A stretch of 64,000 nucleotides of DNA from Sphingomonadales bacterium (GTDB taxonomy: Bacteria; Pseudomonadota; Alphaproteobacteria; Sphingomonadales; Sphingomonadaceae): contig JAIXYT010000039.1 of NCBI GenBank assembly GCA_027490095.1, positions 44,363 through 108,362 of the forward strand, in the 5' to 3' direction. The notes below the pieces were generated by a model. That model ran no database searches and was not told where the DNA came from. It saw only the letters and a list, made by a program, of their open reading frames with translations. Positions 30,337-39,574 of this stretch are shown here, one piece after another. Every line of letters starts with the position of its first letter. Positions within the stretch are counted from its first letter, which is position 1. The position numbers were made by a program, and so were the translations under genes.

Positions 30337-31629
30337 GTGCCGAGCAGTCTGTTCACCCAGATCTTCGCGCTGGTGCTGGCGACTGTGGCGATTGCCCAGC
30401 TGATCAACCTGGCGCTGCTTGCGGCCCTGCCGCCGGATCCTCCGCGGGTTGTCCCGGTGTCCGAGCTGGCAACGGCGATCCGGGTCGGCGACGCGCGTGC
30501 GCTGCGGATCCGGCGCCTGCCGAGCCCGCCCTTTTCGCCCGGGCAGGCGGGCCCGGGGGCCACCCGCATGGAAGCCGACCTTGCCCGGCGGCTCGGGCGG
30601 TCGCCGGCCGATGTGGCGATCGACATGAGCGAGGTGCAGGGCCGCAAGGTGGTTGAATATTATCCGGCAGGATCGAGCACGCCGGAAGCCGCGTTGCAGG
30701 GCCAGTTCCGCATCGCGATCCATGACACGGATGGCTGGCTTCTGGTGGAGCCGGCGGACCAGCGCCTGCTGGCGACCCGCGAACGCCAGTTCCTGCTGCT
30801 GTTCCTGCTGAGCGCGCTTGCAATGTTGCCGATCGCCTGGATGTTCGCGCGGCGGCTCGCCCAGCCCTTCGAGCGCTTTGCCGACGCCGCCGAGGCGATC
30901 GGGCGCGACCCGCGGGCGCCGGCGCCGGAAGTGCGCGGGCCCGCCGAAGTGGAGCGCGCAGCCGATGCCTTCCGGCAGATGCAGAAGCGGCTGCAGGCCT
31001 ATGTGACGGACCGGACGCAGATGCTGGGCGCGATCGCGCATGACCTGCGGACGCCGCTGACGCGCCTGGCCTTCCGGCTGGAGGCACTGGACGACGGCAA
31101 TCGCGAGAAGCTGCGGGCCGACGTGCAGGAGATGGAGGCGATGGTGCAGTCCACGCTGGGGCTTGCCCGCGCCGACAGCCAGCCGGTGGAGCGGCAGCGG
31201 CTGGAGCTGGGCTCGCTGGTCGAGAAGGCAGCCGAAGACCTTGCCGTGACCGGGCGCAAGGTCAGCGCCGAGGCGCTGGACACGCTGATCGTGGATGGGG
31301 ACCCCGTCGGCCTGCGGCGGCTGTTCACCAACCTGCTCGACAATGGCGAGACCTACGGCAAGCGCGCCCATGCCCGCGCCTGGCGGGACGGCGAGATGGC
31401 GATGGTCGATGTGCTGGACGAGGGGCCCGGCCTGCCGCCGGGCGAGGAGGAGCGGGTGTTCGAGCCCTTCTATCGCATCGAGCGATCGCGGAGCCGCGAG
31501 ACGGGGGGCACCGGGCTTGGGCTGTCGGTTGCCCGCTCCATTGCGCGGCTGCATGGCGGCGACGTCGTTCTGTCGAACCGGAAGGGCAAGGGGCTGTGTG
31601 CGCGGGTGACGCTGCCGATCGCGCGGTGA
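30337..31629 (+). CDS. Sensor histidine kinase, EnvZ-like
   Basis: About 430 residues. A membrane span (FTQIFALVLATVAIAQLINL) is followed by a periplasmic part, a second span (FLLLFLLSALAMLPIAWMFA), HAMP, and a dimerisation domain with HDLRTPLTRLAF (phospho-His near residue 235). The ATPase domain has NLLDNGETYG, DEGPGLPPGE and GTGLGLSVARSI. The GTG at 30337 is one start; an in-frame CTG at 30283 would overlap the regulator stop as CTGA and add 18 residues. It should phosphorylate the preceding regulator. Confidence 0.92.
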   Translation: MPSSLFTQIFALVLATVAIAQLINLALLAALPPDPPRVVPVSELATAIRVGDARALRIRRLPSPPFSPGQAGPGATRMEADLARRLGRSPADVAIDMSEVQGRKVVEYYPAGSSTPEAALQGQFRIAIHDTDGWLLVEPADQRLLATRERQFLLLFLLSALAMLPIAWMFARRLAQPFERFADAAEAIGRDPRAPAPEVRGPAEVERAADAFRQMQKRLQAYVTDRTQMLGAIAHDLRTPLTRLAFRLEALDDGNREKLRADVQEMEAMVQSTLGLARADSQPVERQRLELGSLVEKAAEDLAVTGRKVSAEALDTLIVDGDPVGLRRLFTNLLDNGETYGKRAHARAWRDGEMAMVDVLDEGPGLPPGEEERVFEPFYRIERSRSRETGGTGLGLSVARSIARLHGGDVVLSNRKGKGLCARVTLPIAR

Positions 31630-31639
31630 CGCGCCTGTT

Positions 31640-32368
31640 TCAGGGGCTTTCGCGCAGGCGCTGTTCGGCAAGCGCCCAGAGAGCGGCAAATGCGCGGGCC
31701 GGCGCACCGGAGGGCTGGAATGCGGCAACCGGCGCCCGGTGCACGGACATCTGCTCGATCGCGGCGGAATAGGGAACGACCGGCCAGTCGGAGGTTGCGA
31801 CCGCCTCGCGGTGCACACGCCGCCTGAGATCCGCCATGTTCCAGACGGGAAGCAGCGGCGGGCGGCCCTTGTGGTTGCGCAGCAGCTCGTCGCGCAGCTG
31901 TTCGATTGCGCGGCCGGACAGCGGCGAGGGGATGGCGGGGACGATGATCAGGTCAGCCGCCCGGAAGACACGGTCGGCGAGCTCGGACAGGCCGGGCGGG
32001 CAATCGATGAGGATGCGGTCATAGCCTTCGGTGAAGGCCTTGAGCTTGCGGCGGACCACCTTGGCCTTGTCGTCCTGCGCGAGATCCCCTTCCAGCCGGC
32101 GGAGCGAGCGGTCGGCGGGCAGGATGTGGAGATTGGGAAAGGCGGTGTCGAGGATTAGGCCGTCGAGGCGATCATCGGCGAAGGCGTCGCGCGCGCGCAG
32201 GCCGGTCGCCTGCTCGCGCTGCAGCAGCCAGGTGGCTGCGCCCTGGGTGTCGAGGTCCCACAGGAGGGTCCGTCGGCCGCCCTGGGTGGCGGCCGCGTGC
32301 GCGAGGTTGACGGCCAGCGTGGACTTGCCCACGCCACCCTTCACGGAAAAGAGCGCGACGGATTTCAT
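31640..32368 (-). CDS. ParA-family ATPase (chromosomal, orphan)
   Basis: 242-residue deviant-Walker ATPase. KGGVGKST at residues 10-17 carries the signature lysine, followed by LLWDLDTQGAATW and ILIDCPPGLSEL. ParA relatives position DNA or protein cargo. No parB or centromere-like repeat is visible beside it, so this is an orphan member with unknown cargo. It stops 10 bases after the convergent kinase gene and lies 62 bases downstream of the merR-like gene, possibly in the same transcript. Confidence 0.9.
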   Translation of the reverse strand: MKSVALFSVKGGVGKSTLAVNLAHAAATQGGRRTLLWDLDTQGAATWLLQREQATGLRARDAFADDRLDGLILDTAFPNLHILPADRSLRRLEGDLAQDDKAKVVRRKLKAFTEGYDRILIDCPPGLSELADRVFRAADLIIVPAIPSPLSGRAIEQLRDELLRNHKGRPPLLPVWNMADLRRRVHREAVATSDWPVVPYSAAIEQMSVHRAPVAAFQPSGAPARAFAALWALAEQRLRESP

Positions 32369-32430
32369 GCGGGCATCCTTGCGGCAGATGGCCGGCGTCG
32401 CAAGGGGGCGACGTGGATGAAAGCCCCGGT

Positions 32431-32910
32431 TCAGGCCGCGAGTGCGGCGGCGAGCCTGTCGCGAAGGATGCGCAAGTCCTGGAAGAGGGCGGCATCGACC
32501 GGCGCCGCCGGCTGGCCGATGGGTGCGGGCTGCGGCGGCACGGCGGCCTGCGACGCGGGATCGGCGGCGGGCTGCGGATCAGCTGCGCGAGTTGCCCGGG
32601 ACGGTGCGGCGTTCCCGTTCGCGATGGCGACCAGGTTCCCGGCCCCATGGTCGGCGATCAGCTTGCGCACGCCCTTCACGGTGTAGCCGTCCTGGTGGAG
32701 CAGCTTGTGGAGGGCGGCCGCGAAGGCGACATCGCCTGGGCGGTAGTAGCGGCGATTGCCGCCGCGCTGCAGGGGCTTCAGCTCGGGGAAGCGGGTTTCC
32801 CAGAAGCGCAGCACATGCTGGGGCACGCCCAGCTGCTCGGACACTTCGCGGATTGTGCGGAAAGCGGCCGGATCCTTGCCCGGCGACTCCATGCCGACAG
32901 GAGGGGCCAT
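32431..32910 (-). CDS. MerR-family transcriptional regulator
   Basis: 159-residue protein with a MerR winged helix at residues 18-85 (FRTIREVSEQLGVPQHVLRF, WETRFPELKP, NRRYYRPGDV). A low-complexity alanine/proline linker and a short helical tail follow. There is no metal-binding cysteine pattern, so it belongs to the alphaproteobacterial group found behind ihfA, with unknown signal. The ATG overlaps the ihfA stop by one base (TGATG). Confidence 0.92.
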   Translation of the reverse strand: MAPPVGMESPGKDPAAFRTIREVSEQLGVPQHVLRFWETRFPELKPLQRGGNRRYYRPGDVAFAAALHKLLHQDGYTVKGVRKLIADHGAGNLVAIANGNAAPSRATRAADPQPAADPASQAAVPPQPAPIGQPAAPVDAALFQDLRILRDRLAAALAA

Positions 32911-33215
32911 CAGTCGTTGATCTTCTGACGCAGCAGCTGGCTCGGCCGGAAGGTGAGCACGGTGCGCGGCTGGATCGGCACTTCGACGCCGGTCTTGGGA
33001 TTGCGGCCGACCCGCAGGCCCTTCTTGCGGAGCATGAAGCTGCCGAACGAGGAGAGCTTGACGTTGCCGCCGTTCAGGAGGGCTTCGGCCACATTGTCGA
33101 GGACCTGCTCCACAAGGTCGGCGGATTCGGCGCGCGACAGGCCGATCGTCCGATGCAGTTCATCGGCGAGGTCGGCCCGCGTCAGCGTCGGTACTGCCTT
33201 CTGGGTCTGCGCCAT
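32910..33215 (-). CDS. ihfA: Integration host factor subunit alpha
   Basis: 101-residue HU/IHF-fold DNA-bending protein. Landmarks are [40 protein letters not shown] and [20 protein letters not shown], with the flexible arm proline of the family. Residues [10 protein letters not shown] precede the core. Its place after plsX-fabH and before merR is the standard alphaproteobacterial arrangement and supports ihfA over hup. The 217-base gap upstream is relatively AT-rich and probably holds its own promoter. Confidence 0.93.
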   Translation of the reverse strand: MAQTQKAVPTLTRADLADELHRTIGLSRAESADLVEQVLDNVAEALLNGGNVKLSSFGSFMLRKKGLRVGRNPKTGVEVPIQPRTVLTFRPSQLLRQKIND

Positions 33216-33432
33216 ATGCCCCCCGGGAACACGAACATTCGTCTCTTCGACTCGGCCATGAGCCGATGCAAGAACCAGAAGGCTAATCAAAAGCGTGATT
33301 TGTTGAAAGCCCTTATGGCCGAATCGAATGCTTAACGGCACATTTGTTAACGATCGGCCGGGCAATCCGTCGCTGCGGCGGTGCCGGGGCCTGTGCCGGA
33401 TGCCGGATGTGCGACGACCGGCCGCTGCCCGG

Positions 33433-34392
33433 TCACATCCGGATCAGCACGGCACCCCAGGTGAAGCCGCCGCCCATCGCCTCCAGCAGGCAGAGCTGGC
33501 CGGGGCGGATGCGGCCGTCACGCACGGCGGTGTCGAGGGCAAGCGGAACAGAGGCCGCAGACGTGTTGGCGTGGGACCCGACCGTCATCACCACGCGCGC
33601 CATCGGCAGGCCGAGTTTCTTCGCCGTCGCCTCGAGGATGCGGGCATTGGCCTGGTGGGGGACGATCCAGTCGAGATCCTGGGCCGTCAGGCCTGCGTCC
33701 GAGAGAACCTCTTCCGTGACGGAGGCGAGGTTTCCGACGGCATGGCGGAACACCTCGCGGCCCTTCATGCGCAGCTTGCCAACGGTGCCTGTGCTGCCGG
33801 GCCCGCCGTCGACATAGAGCAGGTCGCCGTGGCGGCCATCGGCGTGGAGGCGGGCTGCGAGCAAGCCGCGGTCGCCGTCCTGGGCCTCCAGGACGACAGC
33901 GCCGGCGCCGTCGCCGAACAGGACCGCAGTGGTGCGGTCGTCCCAATCGAGGATTCGGCTGAACAGTTCGGCGCCGATCACCAGTGCGCGGGAATGGGCG
34001 CCGGTGCGCAGCAGGGCATCGGCAACCGTGATTGCGTAGACGAAGCCGGAGCAGACGGCCGCGACATCGAACGCGGCCCCCTGGCCGATGCCGAGCCGGG
34101 CCTGGACGCGGGTGGCGGTTGCCGGGAAGGTGTCGTCGGGGGTGGCTGTCGCGACGATGACGAGATCGATGTCGGCCGGGCCGACGCCGGCGGCGGCCAT
34201 GGCGTTCCGCGCCGCTTCGACGGCGAGGTCGGAGGTCTTCACATGGGGTTCGGCGATCCGCCGTTCGCGGATGCCGGTGCGCTCGATGATCCAGGCGTCG
34301 GTGGTGTCGAGGCGCTGTTCGAGGTCGGCATTGGTGACAGGGCCCGGCGGAAGGGCACTTCCGGTGCCCGTGATGACGGAGCGGCGGGGCAC
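33433..34392 (-). CDS. fabH: Beta-ketoacyl-ACP synthase III
   Basis: 319-residue condensing enzyme that starts fatty-acid synthesis from acetyl-CoA and malonyl-ACP. The catalytic triad is C114 (AAVCSGF), H246 (VPHQANARI) and N276 ([10 protein letters not shown]). The start is the GTG at 34392, eight bases after the plsX stop; no ATG lies nearby in frame, and the product has the usual N-terminus ([15 protein letters not shown]). Co-occurrence with plsX links fatty-acid initiation to phospholipid synthesis. Confidence 0.95.
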   Translation of the reverse strand: MPRRSVITGTGSALPPGPVTNADLEQRLDTTDAWIIERTGIRERRIAEPHVKTSDLAVEAARNAMAAAGVGPADIDLVIVATATPDDTFPATATRVQARLGIGQGAAFDVAAVCSGFVYAITVADALLRTGAHSRALVIGAELFSRILDWDDRTTAVLFGDGAGAVVLEAQDGDRGLLAARLHADGRHGDLLYVDGGPGSTGTVGKLRMKGREVFRHAVGNLASVTEEVLSDAGLTAQDLDWIVPHQANARILEATAKKLGLPMARVVMTVGSHANTSAASVPLALDTAVRDGRIRPGQLCLLEAMGGGFTWGAVLIRM

Positions 34393-34399
34393 GTGGCGG

Positions 34400-35491
34400 T
34401 CAGGCCGCGTCCGCGGCGGGGCCAGGCTGCGGTGCGCCCGCGCGATGGGCTGCGAAATTGGCAAGATCGGCCTGGATCCGGGCGTGGATGTCGCGGGTGA
34501 CGAGATCGTGGGCGACCCCGATCGCGTTGGCGAAGCCCTTGATGTTGGCAGCGCCATGGCTTTTAACCACCACGCCGTTGAGGCCCAGGAAGACTGCGCC
34601 ATTGTGGTTGTTGGGATCCAGCTGGTCCCTGAGGGCGCGCAGCGCCGGGCGCGAGAAGAGATAGCCGATCTTCGTCAGCAGGCTGGCACGATAGGCGTTG
34701 GCCAGAAGCCCGGTGACGAGCTTTGCCGTCCCCTCTGCCGTTTTCAGCGCGATGTTTCCGGAAAAGCCGTCGGTGACGATCACGTCGGTGTTGCCCTGGG
34801 CGATGCCGTTGCCTTCGACATTGCCCTGGAATTCCAGCGGCAGGTCGACGGCTGCCATGCGGATGAGCTGGGCTGCATCGCGGATCGCCTCGGTGCCCTT
34901 CATGTCTTCCTCGCCGATGTTGAGGAAGGCGACCTTCGGGCGGTCGAGCCCGAGGACGGTGCGGGCGAAGGCTGCGCCCATCACGGCGAACTGGACGAGG
35001 TTCTCGGCGTCGCAGTCGGTGTTGGCGCCGAGATCGAGGACGACGGAGTCGTTCTTGAGCGTCGGCATCAGGGCGACGAGCGCGGGCCGGTCGATGCCTT
35101 CCATGGTGCGCAGCGCGAGCTTCGCCATCGCCATCAGCGCGCCGGTGTTGCCGGCCGACACCGCGGCGGCGGCCTCGCCCGCCTTCACGGCCTCGATCGC
35201 GAGACCCATGGAGGTGGACCTGGCACGGCGGATCGCCTGGCTTGGCTTGTCGGTGCCGAGCACCGTGCCTTCGACCGGGATGATCTCGGCCTCGGCCGCG
35301 ACACGGGGTGCGCGGGCGAGCGCCGCCCGGATGGGCGCTTCCTGGCCATAGAGGCGGAAGCGGATGTCAGGGTATCGTTCGCGCGCGATTTCGGCGCCGG
35401 CGATGACGACCTCTGGGCCGACATCGCCGCCCATCGCGTCCAGTGCGATGATGGGCGCGATAACGGGTCGCTTGGCTCTGTCTGCTGTCAC
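34400..35491 (-). CDS. plsX: Phosphate acyltransferase PlsX
   Basis: 363-residue enzyme that converts acyl-ACP to acyl-phosphate for the first step of phospholipid synthesis. Motifs are [43 protein letters not shown] and [16 protein letters not shown]. It has a nine-residue N-terminal lead before VIAPIIALD. It lies between rpmF and fabH, the classic bacterial order. Confidence 0.97.
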   Translation of the reverse strand: MTADRAKRPVIAPIIALDAMGGDVGPEVVIAGAEIARERYPDIRFRLYGQEAPIRAALARAPRVAAEAEIIPVEGTVLGTDKPSQAIRRARSTSMGLAIEAVKAGEAAAAVSAGNTGALMAMAKLALRTMEGIDRPALVALMPTLKNDSVVLDLGANTDCDAENLVQFAVMGAAFARTVLGLDRPKVAFLNIGEEDMKGTEAIRDAAQLIRMAAVDLPLEFQGNVEGNGIAQGNTDVIVTDGFSGNIALKTAEGTAKLVTGLLANAYRASLLTKIGYLFSRPALRALRDQLDPNNHNGAVFLGLNGVVVKSHGAANIKGFANAIGVAHDLVTRDIHARIQADLANFAAHRAGAPQPGPAADAA

Positions 35492-35580
35492 GTCGCCTGC
35501 CTAGCCATGCGGGACACGCGCTGCAAGCAGGTGTCGCCCGAATGGCAGGTGCGGGGCCTCACGCCCACGGTGCAGCCGGC

Positions 35581-35760
35581 TCAGTCCTGAGCGGCGATCA
35601 CTTCGCGGCCGTCGTAGAAGCCGCAGGACGGGCAGATGTGGTGCGGGAGCTTCAGCTCGCCGCAGTTCGAGCATTCCTGGGGCTGCACGACCGACAGCGC
35701 GTGGTGGCTGCGCCGCATGTTGCGCCGGGAAGGCGAGGTCTTGCGCTTGGGGACGGCCAT
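35581..35760 (-). CDS. rpmF: 50S ribosomal protein L32
   Basis: 59-residue zinc-ribbon L32. It starts [20 protein letters not shown], and cysteines C30, C33, C43 and C46 form a complete zinc site. The frame is open further upstream, but the ATG at 35760 is the family start. It leads the rpmF-plsX-fabH-ihfA-merR unit, as in E. coli where rpmF precedes plsX. Confidence 0.97.
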   Translation of the reverse strand: MAVPKRKTSPSRRNMRRSHHALSVVQPQECSNCGELKLPHHICPSCGFYDGREVIAAQD

Positions 35761-35790
35761 GAGGCACCTTCTTCTTTGCGTTTCGTGGTT

Positions 35791-35829
35791 GGGTGGACCC
35801 GAAGGCGCAGGGATGCGCCCGAACCACCC
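35791..35829 (-). promoter_or_regulatory. Nested stem-loop in the rpmF leader
   Basis: In the 5' untranslated region of rpmF, gggtgg (35791-35796) pairs with ccaccc (35824-35829). Inside it ggcgca (35804-35809) pairs with tgcgcc (35814-35819) around a four-base loop, leaving a symmetric cgaa-containing internal loop. The shape, a two-stem leader ahead of a ribosomal-protein gene, resembles autogenous control elements. No known L32 leader is being matched. Confidence 0.4.
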
Positions 35830-35854
35830 GTTTGTGTCGGGAATCGAGCGCGCG

Positions 35855-35882
35855 GTCATAGTGGAATCTCAGGAAATGGCAA
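35855..35882 (-). promoter_or_regulatory. Candidate promoter of rpmF
   Basis: On the reverse strand, TTGCCA (35882-35877) and TATGAC (35860-35855) are 16 bases apart and point at rpmF, about 95 bases upstream of its start. Confidence 0.45.
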
Positions 35883-35903
35883 GAGGACAGGGAGCATGCG
35901 CAA

Positions 35904-36290
35904 ATGCAGGTGACCATGGTGACGGCGGGTGTTCTGGGCTTTCTGCTACTGGTGCTCGGCATCCGCGTCGTTCAGCTGAGGATGAAGACGCGCATCTCGC
36001 TGGGCCTGGGCGACAATGCCGACATGGAGACTCGGGTGCGGGCGCACGGCAATGCGGCAGAGTGGATTCCGATCGGCCTGATCCTGCTGTTCCTCGCCGA
36101 GCAGGCGCAAGGGCCGCACTGGCTGGTGGTGGGGAGTGCAGCGCTGTTGGTGCTGGGGCGGCTGCTGCACCCGCTGGGGCTTGCCAACCGGTCGCCCAAT
36201 GCGTTCCGCATGCTGGGCATGGTGTTCACCTGGACGGCAGTCGGCGGCCTTGCGATCCTGGTGTTCGTGCACGGGATCGGCTTTCGCTGA
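35904..36290 (+). CDS. MAPEG family membrane protein
   Basis: 128-residue membrane protein with four hydrophobic helices. The MAPEG signature is visible as RVRAHGNAAEWIPIGLILLF followed by GRLLHPLGLAN. Family members are glutathione-dependent transferases or peroxidases of eicosanoid type; bacterial functions are mostly unknown. It is divergent from rpmF and lies 57 bases before nagZ. Confidence 0.88.
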   Translation: MQVTMVTAGVLGFLLLVLGIRVVQLRMKTRISLGLGDNADMETRVRAHGNAAEWIPIGLILLFLAEQAQGPHWLVVGSAALLVLGRLLHPLGLANRSPNAFRMLGMVFTWTAVGGLAILVFVHGIGFR

Positions 36291-36347
36291 GGTGCAGGCT
36301 CAGAAGGCGCTTGCGCGAACGGGTTGGCCGGGGGCAAGGCTGACCCC

Positions 36348-37364
36348 ATGATTCCTGCCTTTTTCGGCCTTGCCGGCACCGCCCTTTCCGATGACGAGAC
36401 CGCGCTGTTCAGCAGCTGCGAGCCCGCCGGCTATATCCTGTTCAAGCGGAATGTGGAGACGCCGGAGCAGGTCCGTGCTCTGACGGACGCGTTGAAGGCG
36501 CTGTCGGGCAACGCCCGCGTGCCGATCCTGATCGACCAGGAAGGTGGGCGCGTCGCGCGGCTGAGGCCGCCGCACTGGCCGGAGTTCCCACCGCCGGTGG
36601 TGTTCGGAGAGACGTGGGAGAAGGCGCCGCTGACGGCGATGGCGGCCGCGCGGGCGAACGCGCAGGCCCTGGGCACGATGCTGACGGAGCTGGGCGTCAC
36701 GGTCGACTGCCTGCCGCTGCTCGACGTGAAGGCGGATGGCATGCACGAGGTGATCGGCGACCGGAGCTATGGCACGGACCCGATGTTGGTCGCCTCGCTG
36801 GGGCGCGCGACGCTGGATGGGCTGAAGGCCGGGGGCTGCGTGGGCGTGGTGAAGCATATTCCGGGCCATGGGCGCGCGACGCTGGACAGCCATCTGGCGC
36901 TGCCGACGGTGACGGCCTCTGCGCAGGAGCTGGAGAGCGATCTGGTGCCGTTCCGACGGCTGGCGGACGCGCCGATGGCGATGACGGCGCACATTCTCTA
37001 CACCGCCTGGGATGAGGTTCTTTGCGCCTCGCTTTCGCCGAAGATCATCGCCGAGATCATCCGCGGATCGATAGGCTTCGACAATCTGCTGATGTCGGAC
37101 GACCTGGGGATGCACGCGCTGGGCCTGCAGCCGGGCGGGAACAGCATGGCGGGCCGCGCGACGGGCGTGATCGCGGCCGGGTGCGATATCGCGCTCCACT
37201 GTTCGGGCGACTTTGCCGAGATGCGCGAGATTGCGGATGCGCTGGCGCCGATCGGGGCACGGGCGCGCGAACGGCTGGAGCAGGCCATGGCTTGGGCAGG
37301 CGAGCCGGTGGGCGACACCCCCAGCCTCGCCGCGAAGCGCGACGCGTTGCTGGCGGCGGCGTGA
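36348..37364 (+). CDS. nagZ: Beta-N-acetylhexosaminidase (GH3), peptidoglycan recycling
   Basis: 338-residue cytoplasmic glycosidase that removes GlcNAc from anhydro-muropeptides. The GH3 NagZ motif KHIPGHGRATLDSH holds K169-H170 and the mobile catalytic loop; LIDQEGGRVARLRPP and SDDLGMHAL (nucleophile aspartate) are also present. The ATG at 36348 (MIPAFFGL) is preferred over 36324. The stop overlaps the scpA GTG (GTGA). NagZ products also signal beta-lactamase induction in other species. Confidence 0.95.
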   Translation: MIPAFFGLAGTALSDDETALFSSCEPAGYILFKRNVETPEQVRALTDALKALSGNARVPILIDQEGGRVARLRPPHWPEFPPPVVFGETWEKAPLTAMAAARANAQALGTMLTELGVTVDCLPLLDVKADGMHEVIGDRSYGTDPMLVASLGRATLDGLKAGGCVGVVKHIPGHGRATLDSHLALPTVTASAQELESDLVPFRRLADAPMAMTAHILYTAWDEVLCASLSPKIIAEIIRGSIGFDNLLMSDDLGMHALGLQPGGNSMAGRATGVIAAGCDIALHCSGDFAEMREIADALAPIGARARERLEQAMAWAGEPVGDTPSLAAKRDALLAAA

Positions 37365-38140
37365 GGGAGCTTTTCGCCGAGGACCCTCCCCGCGCGGCGC
37401 CTGCGGCGGACACGCTGATCGTTTCGTTCGAGAGCTGGGAAGGTCCGCTCGACCTGCTGCTGACGCTGGCGCGCAACCAGAAGATCGACCTTGCGCGTGT
37501 GCCGATCCTGCCGCTGGTGGAGCAGTATCTCGCCTACATCCAGCAGGCCCGCGCGCTGAAGCTGGAGATCGCCGCCGACTATCTGGTGATGGCGGCCTGG
37601 CTTGCCTATCTGAAATCCGCCCTGCTGCTCCCGCGCGAGGAGCAGCCCGAGCCCGACCCCAATGATCTTGCGGAGCGGCTGCGCTGGCGGCTTCAGCGGC
37701 TGGAGGCGATGCGGGACGCGGCGGACAAGCTGGTCCGGCGCGACCTGCTGGGCCGCGACGTGTTCCTGCGCGGCAAGCCCGAGGGCTTGCGGACCGTTCG
37801 GCAGTCGGCCTGGGATGCGAGCCTCTACGAGCTGCTGGCGGCCTATGGGGCGCTCAACCAGCGGCCGCGCCCGGGGCCGTGGACGCCGCACGACCGGGGT
37901 GCGATCTGCTCGCTGGAGGAGGCGCTGCAGCGGCTGTCGTCGCTGATCGGGACGGCACTCGACTGGACGGAACTGGTGAAGTTCCTGCCGTCGACGGAGG
38001 ATGCGGCGCTGGCGCGATCGACGCTGGCCTCGACGTTCGTGGCGGCGCTGGAGCTGGCGCGGACGGGCCAGGCAGAAATCACGCAGTCGGCGGCGTTCGG
38101 GCCGCTGCTGCTGCGGGTGAAGAGCGCAGGGAGCGCCTGA
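37361..38140 (+). CDS. scpA: Segregation and condensation protein A
   Basis: 259-residue kleisin of the SMC-ScpAB complex that compacts and separates chromosomes. Signature features are SFESWEGPLDLLLTLARNQK near residue 25, followed by VEQYLAYI and AADYLVMAAWLAYLKSALLL. The GTG at 37361 overlaps nagZ and gives the right N-terminus; the longer frame is shadow. The partner gene scpB, normally next, is missing here: the next gene is a convergent amidase only six bases away. Confidence 0.94.
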   Translation: MRELFAEDPPRAAPAADTLIVSFESWEGPLDLLLTLARNQKIDLARVPILPLVEQYLAYIQQARALKLEIAADYLVMAAWLAYLKSALLLPREEQPEPDPNDLAERLRWRLQRLEAMRDAADKLVRRDLLGRDVFLRGKPEGLRTVRQSAWDASLYELLAAYGALNQRPRPGPWTPHDRGAICSLEEALQRLSSLIGTALDWTELVKFLPSTEDAALARSTLASTFVAALELARTGQAEITQSAAFGPLLLRVKSAGSA

Positions 38141-38146
38141 CCTTTA

Positions 38147-39574
38147 TCAGATCCGGGGGCGTCTGTTGCCCCAGGGCGCTGCCTCTTCCACCTCCGCCGC
38201 CAGCTGCAGCAGCAGATCCTCGCGGCCGAACGGGGCCATCGCCATGATTCCGATGGGAAGCCCATCGTGGGAGGTACCCAGCGGCAGGGTGATGGCCGGG
38301 CAGCCGGTCAGGTTGGCGAGGCCGGCGAAGGGGCAGAAGGCGGCGAACTCCTGGCCGAAGACGCCTGGGCTGTCCTGGTCGAGGTGAAGGACCCCGAGGT
38401 CGATCGGCGGCTTGGCGAGCGTCGGGCTCAGGAGCAGGTCGTGCGTGCCGAAGAAGCGGTCGATGGTGATCGCGGCGGCCTCGAAGGTGGCGATGGCCGC
38501 CTGCAGGTCCTGGGCCGTGCGCGAGGCGGCAATGTGGCGCCACATGGATGTGATCTTCTCGATGGTTTCGGGCGTCGCTTCGTGCCCCACTGCGGCTGCA
38601 TGGGCGGCAAGCGTGCGCGCGGTGCAGGTGGCGATGTTGGTGGTGTTGGCGTCCATCAGCGCCGCCCAGTCGATCGCGGGCACATCCTCGCGCACGCTGT
38701 GGCCCAGCCGGCCGAGGAGGAGCGCCGCATCGTGCAGGGCCGCGTGGACGTCGGCATCGACATGGCCGCCGTCGAACGGGCGGAGCATCAGCGCAAAGTT
38801 CAGGCGCGGGGCCCTACGTGTGATGGCCTGGAGGTAGCCGCCCTCGGGCCGGGGCGGGCGCACCCGGTCGCCGGGGGCGGGGTGGCCGAAGACGTCGAGG
38901 AAGGCGGCGGCATCGCGGACGCTGCGGCTGATCGGGCCGATGCCCGACAGGCCGTTCCAGTCCTCCACCTTGCCGGGCCCCAGCGGGATCCGGCCGCGCG
39001 AGGTCTTGAGGCCGAGGAGGCCGCAGCACGACGCCGGCACGCGGACCGAGCCGCCACCGTCGGAGGCCTGTGCCAGCGGGACCACGCCGGCCGCGACGGC
39101 GGCCGCGCTGCCGCCCGAGGAGCCGCCCGTCGTCTTTTCCGGGTTCCAGGGATTGCGCGTGCGGCCCTTCGCCAGCGATTCGGTGGTGACGGTGAGGCCG
39201 AGTTCGGGGGTGGTGGTCTTGCCGAAGGTCAGGAGGCCGGCGGCGTCCGCGCGCTCCACGAAATGGCTGTCGGTGTCGGCAATGTGGTCGAGATAGCGGC
39301 TTCCGGACCCGGTGCGGACGCCCGCAATGTCGATGCCGAGATCCTTCACGAGGAAGGGCACGCCCGAGAGCGGACCCGCAGGGAGCGGCCTTGCGGCCTG
39401 GGCGCGGGCGCGGTCGATCGTGTCCTGCGCGAGGAAGTTGAGGAGCGGGTTGGTTTCGGCGGCGCGGCGGACCGCGACCTCCAGCAGCTCGGCTGCGCTG
39501 ACGTCGCCGGCCGCGACATGGGCTGCAAGCCCGACGGCATCGGCCTGGCGGTACAGCGTCGCGATATCCGTCAT
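38147..39574 (-). CDS. Amidase (amidase signature family)
   Basis: 475-residue amidase with the Ser-Ser-Lys machinery: lysine in VPFLVKDLG near residue 75, and the glycine/serine signature TTGGSSGGSAAAVAAGVVPL. The substrate is unknown; the family ranges from aryl-acylamidases to 6-aminohexanoate hydrolases. There is no GatB or GatC nearby and no signal peptide, so it is unlikely to be GatA. The start overlaps the metC-like stop (ATGA). Confidence 0.92.
   Translation of the reverse strand: MTDIATLYRQADAVGLAAHVAAGDVSAAELLEVAVRRAAETNPLLNFLAQDTIDRARAQAARPLPAGPLSGVPFLVKDLGIDIAGVRTGSGSRYLDHIADTDSHFVERADAAGLLTFGKTTTPELGLTVTTESLAKGRTRNPWNPEKTTGGSSGGSAAAVAAGVVPLAQASDGGGSVRVPASCCGLLGLKTSRGRIPLGPGKVEDWNGLSGIGPISRSVRDAAAFLDVFGHPAPGDRVRPPRPEGGYLQAITRRAPRLNFALMLRPFDGGHVDADVHAALHDAALLLGRLGHSVREDVPAIDWAALMDANTTNIATCTARTLAAHAAAVGHEATPETIEKITSMWRHIAASRTAQDLQAAIATFEAAAITIDRFFGTHDLLLSPTLAKPPIDLGVLHLDQDSPGVFGQEFAAFCPFAGLANLTGCPAITLPLGTSHDGLPIGIMAMAPFGREDLLLQLAAEVEEAAPWGNRRPRI

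Noticed and set aside
31640..32368. ParA-like ATPase as part of a plasmid or integrated element
   Set aside because: No parB, no iterons, no mobility genes and matching composition; it lies beside core genes, so an orphan chromosomal ParA is more likely.
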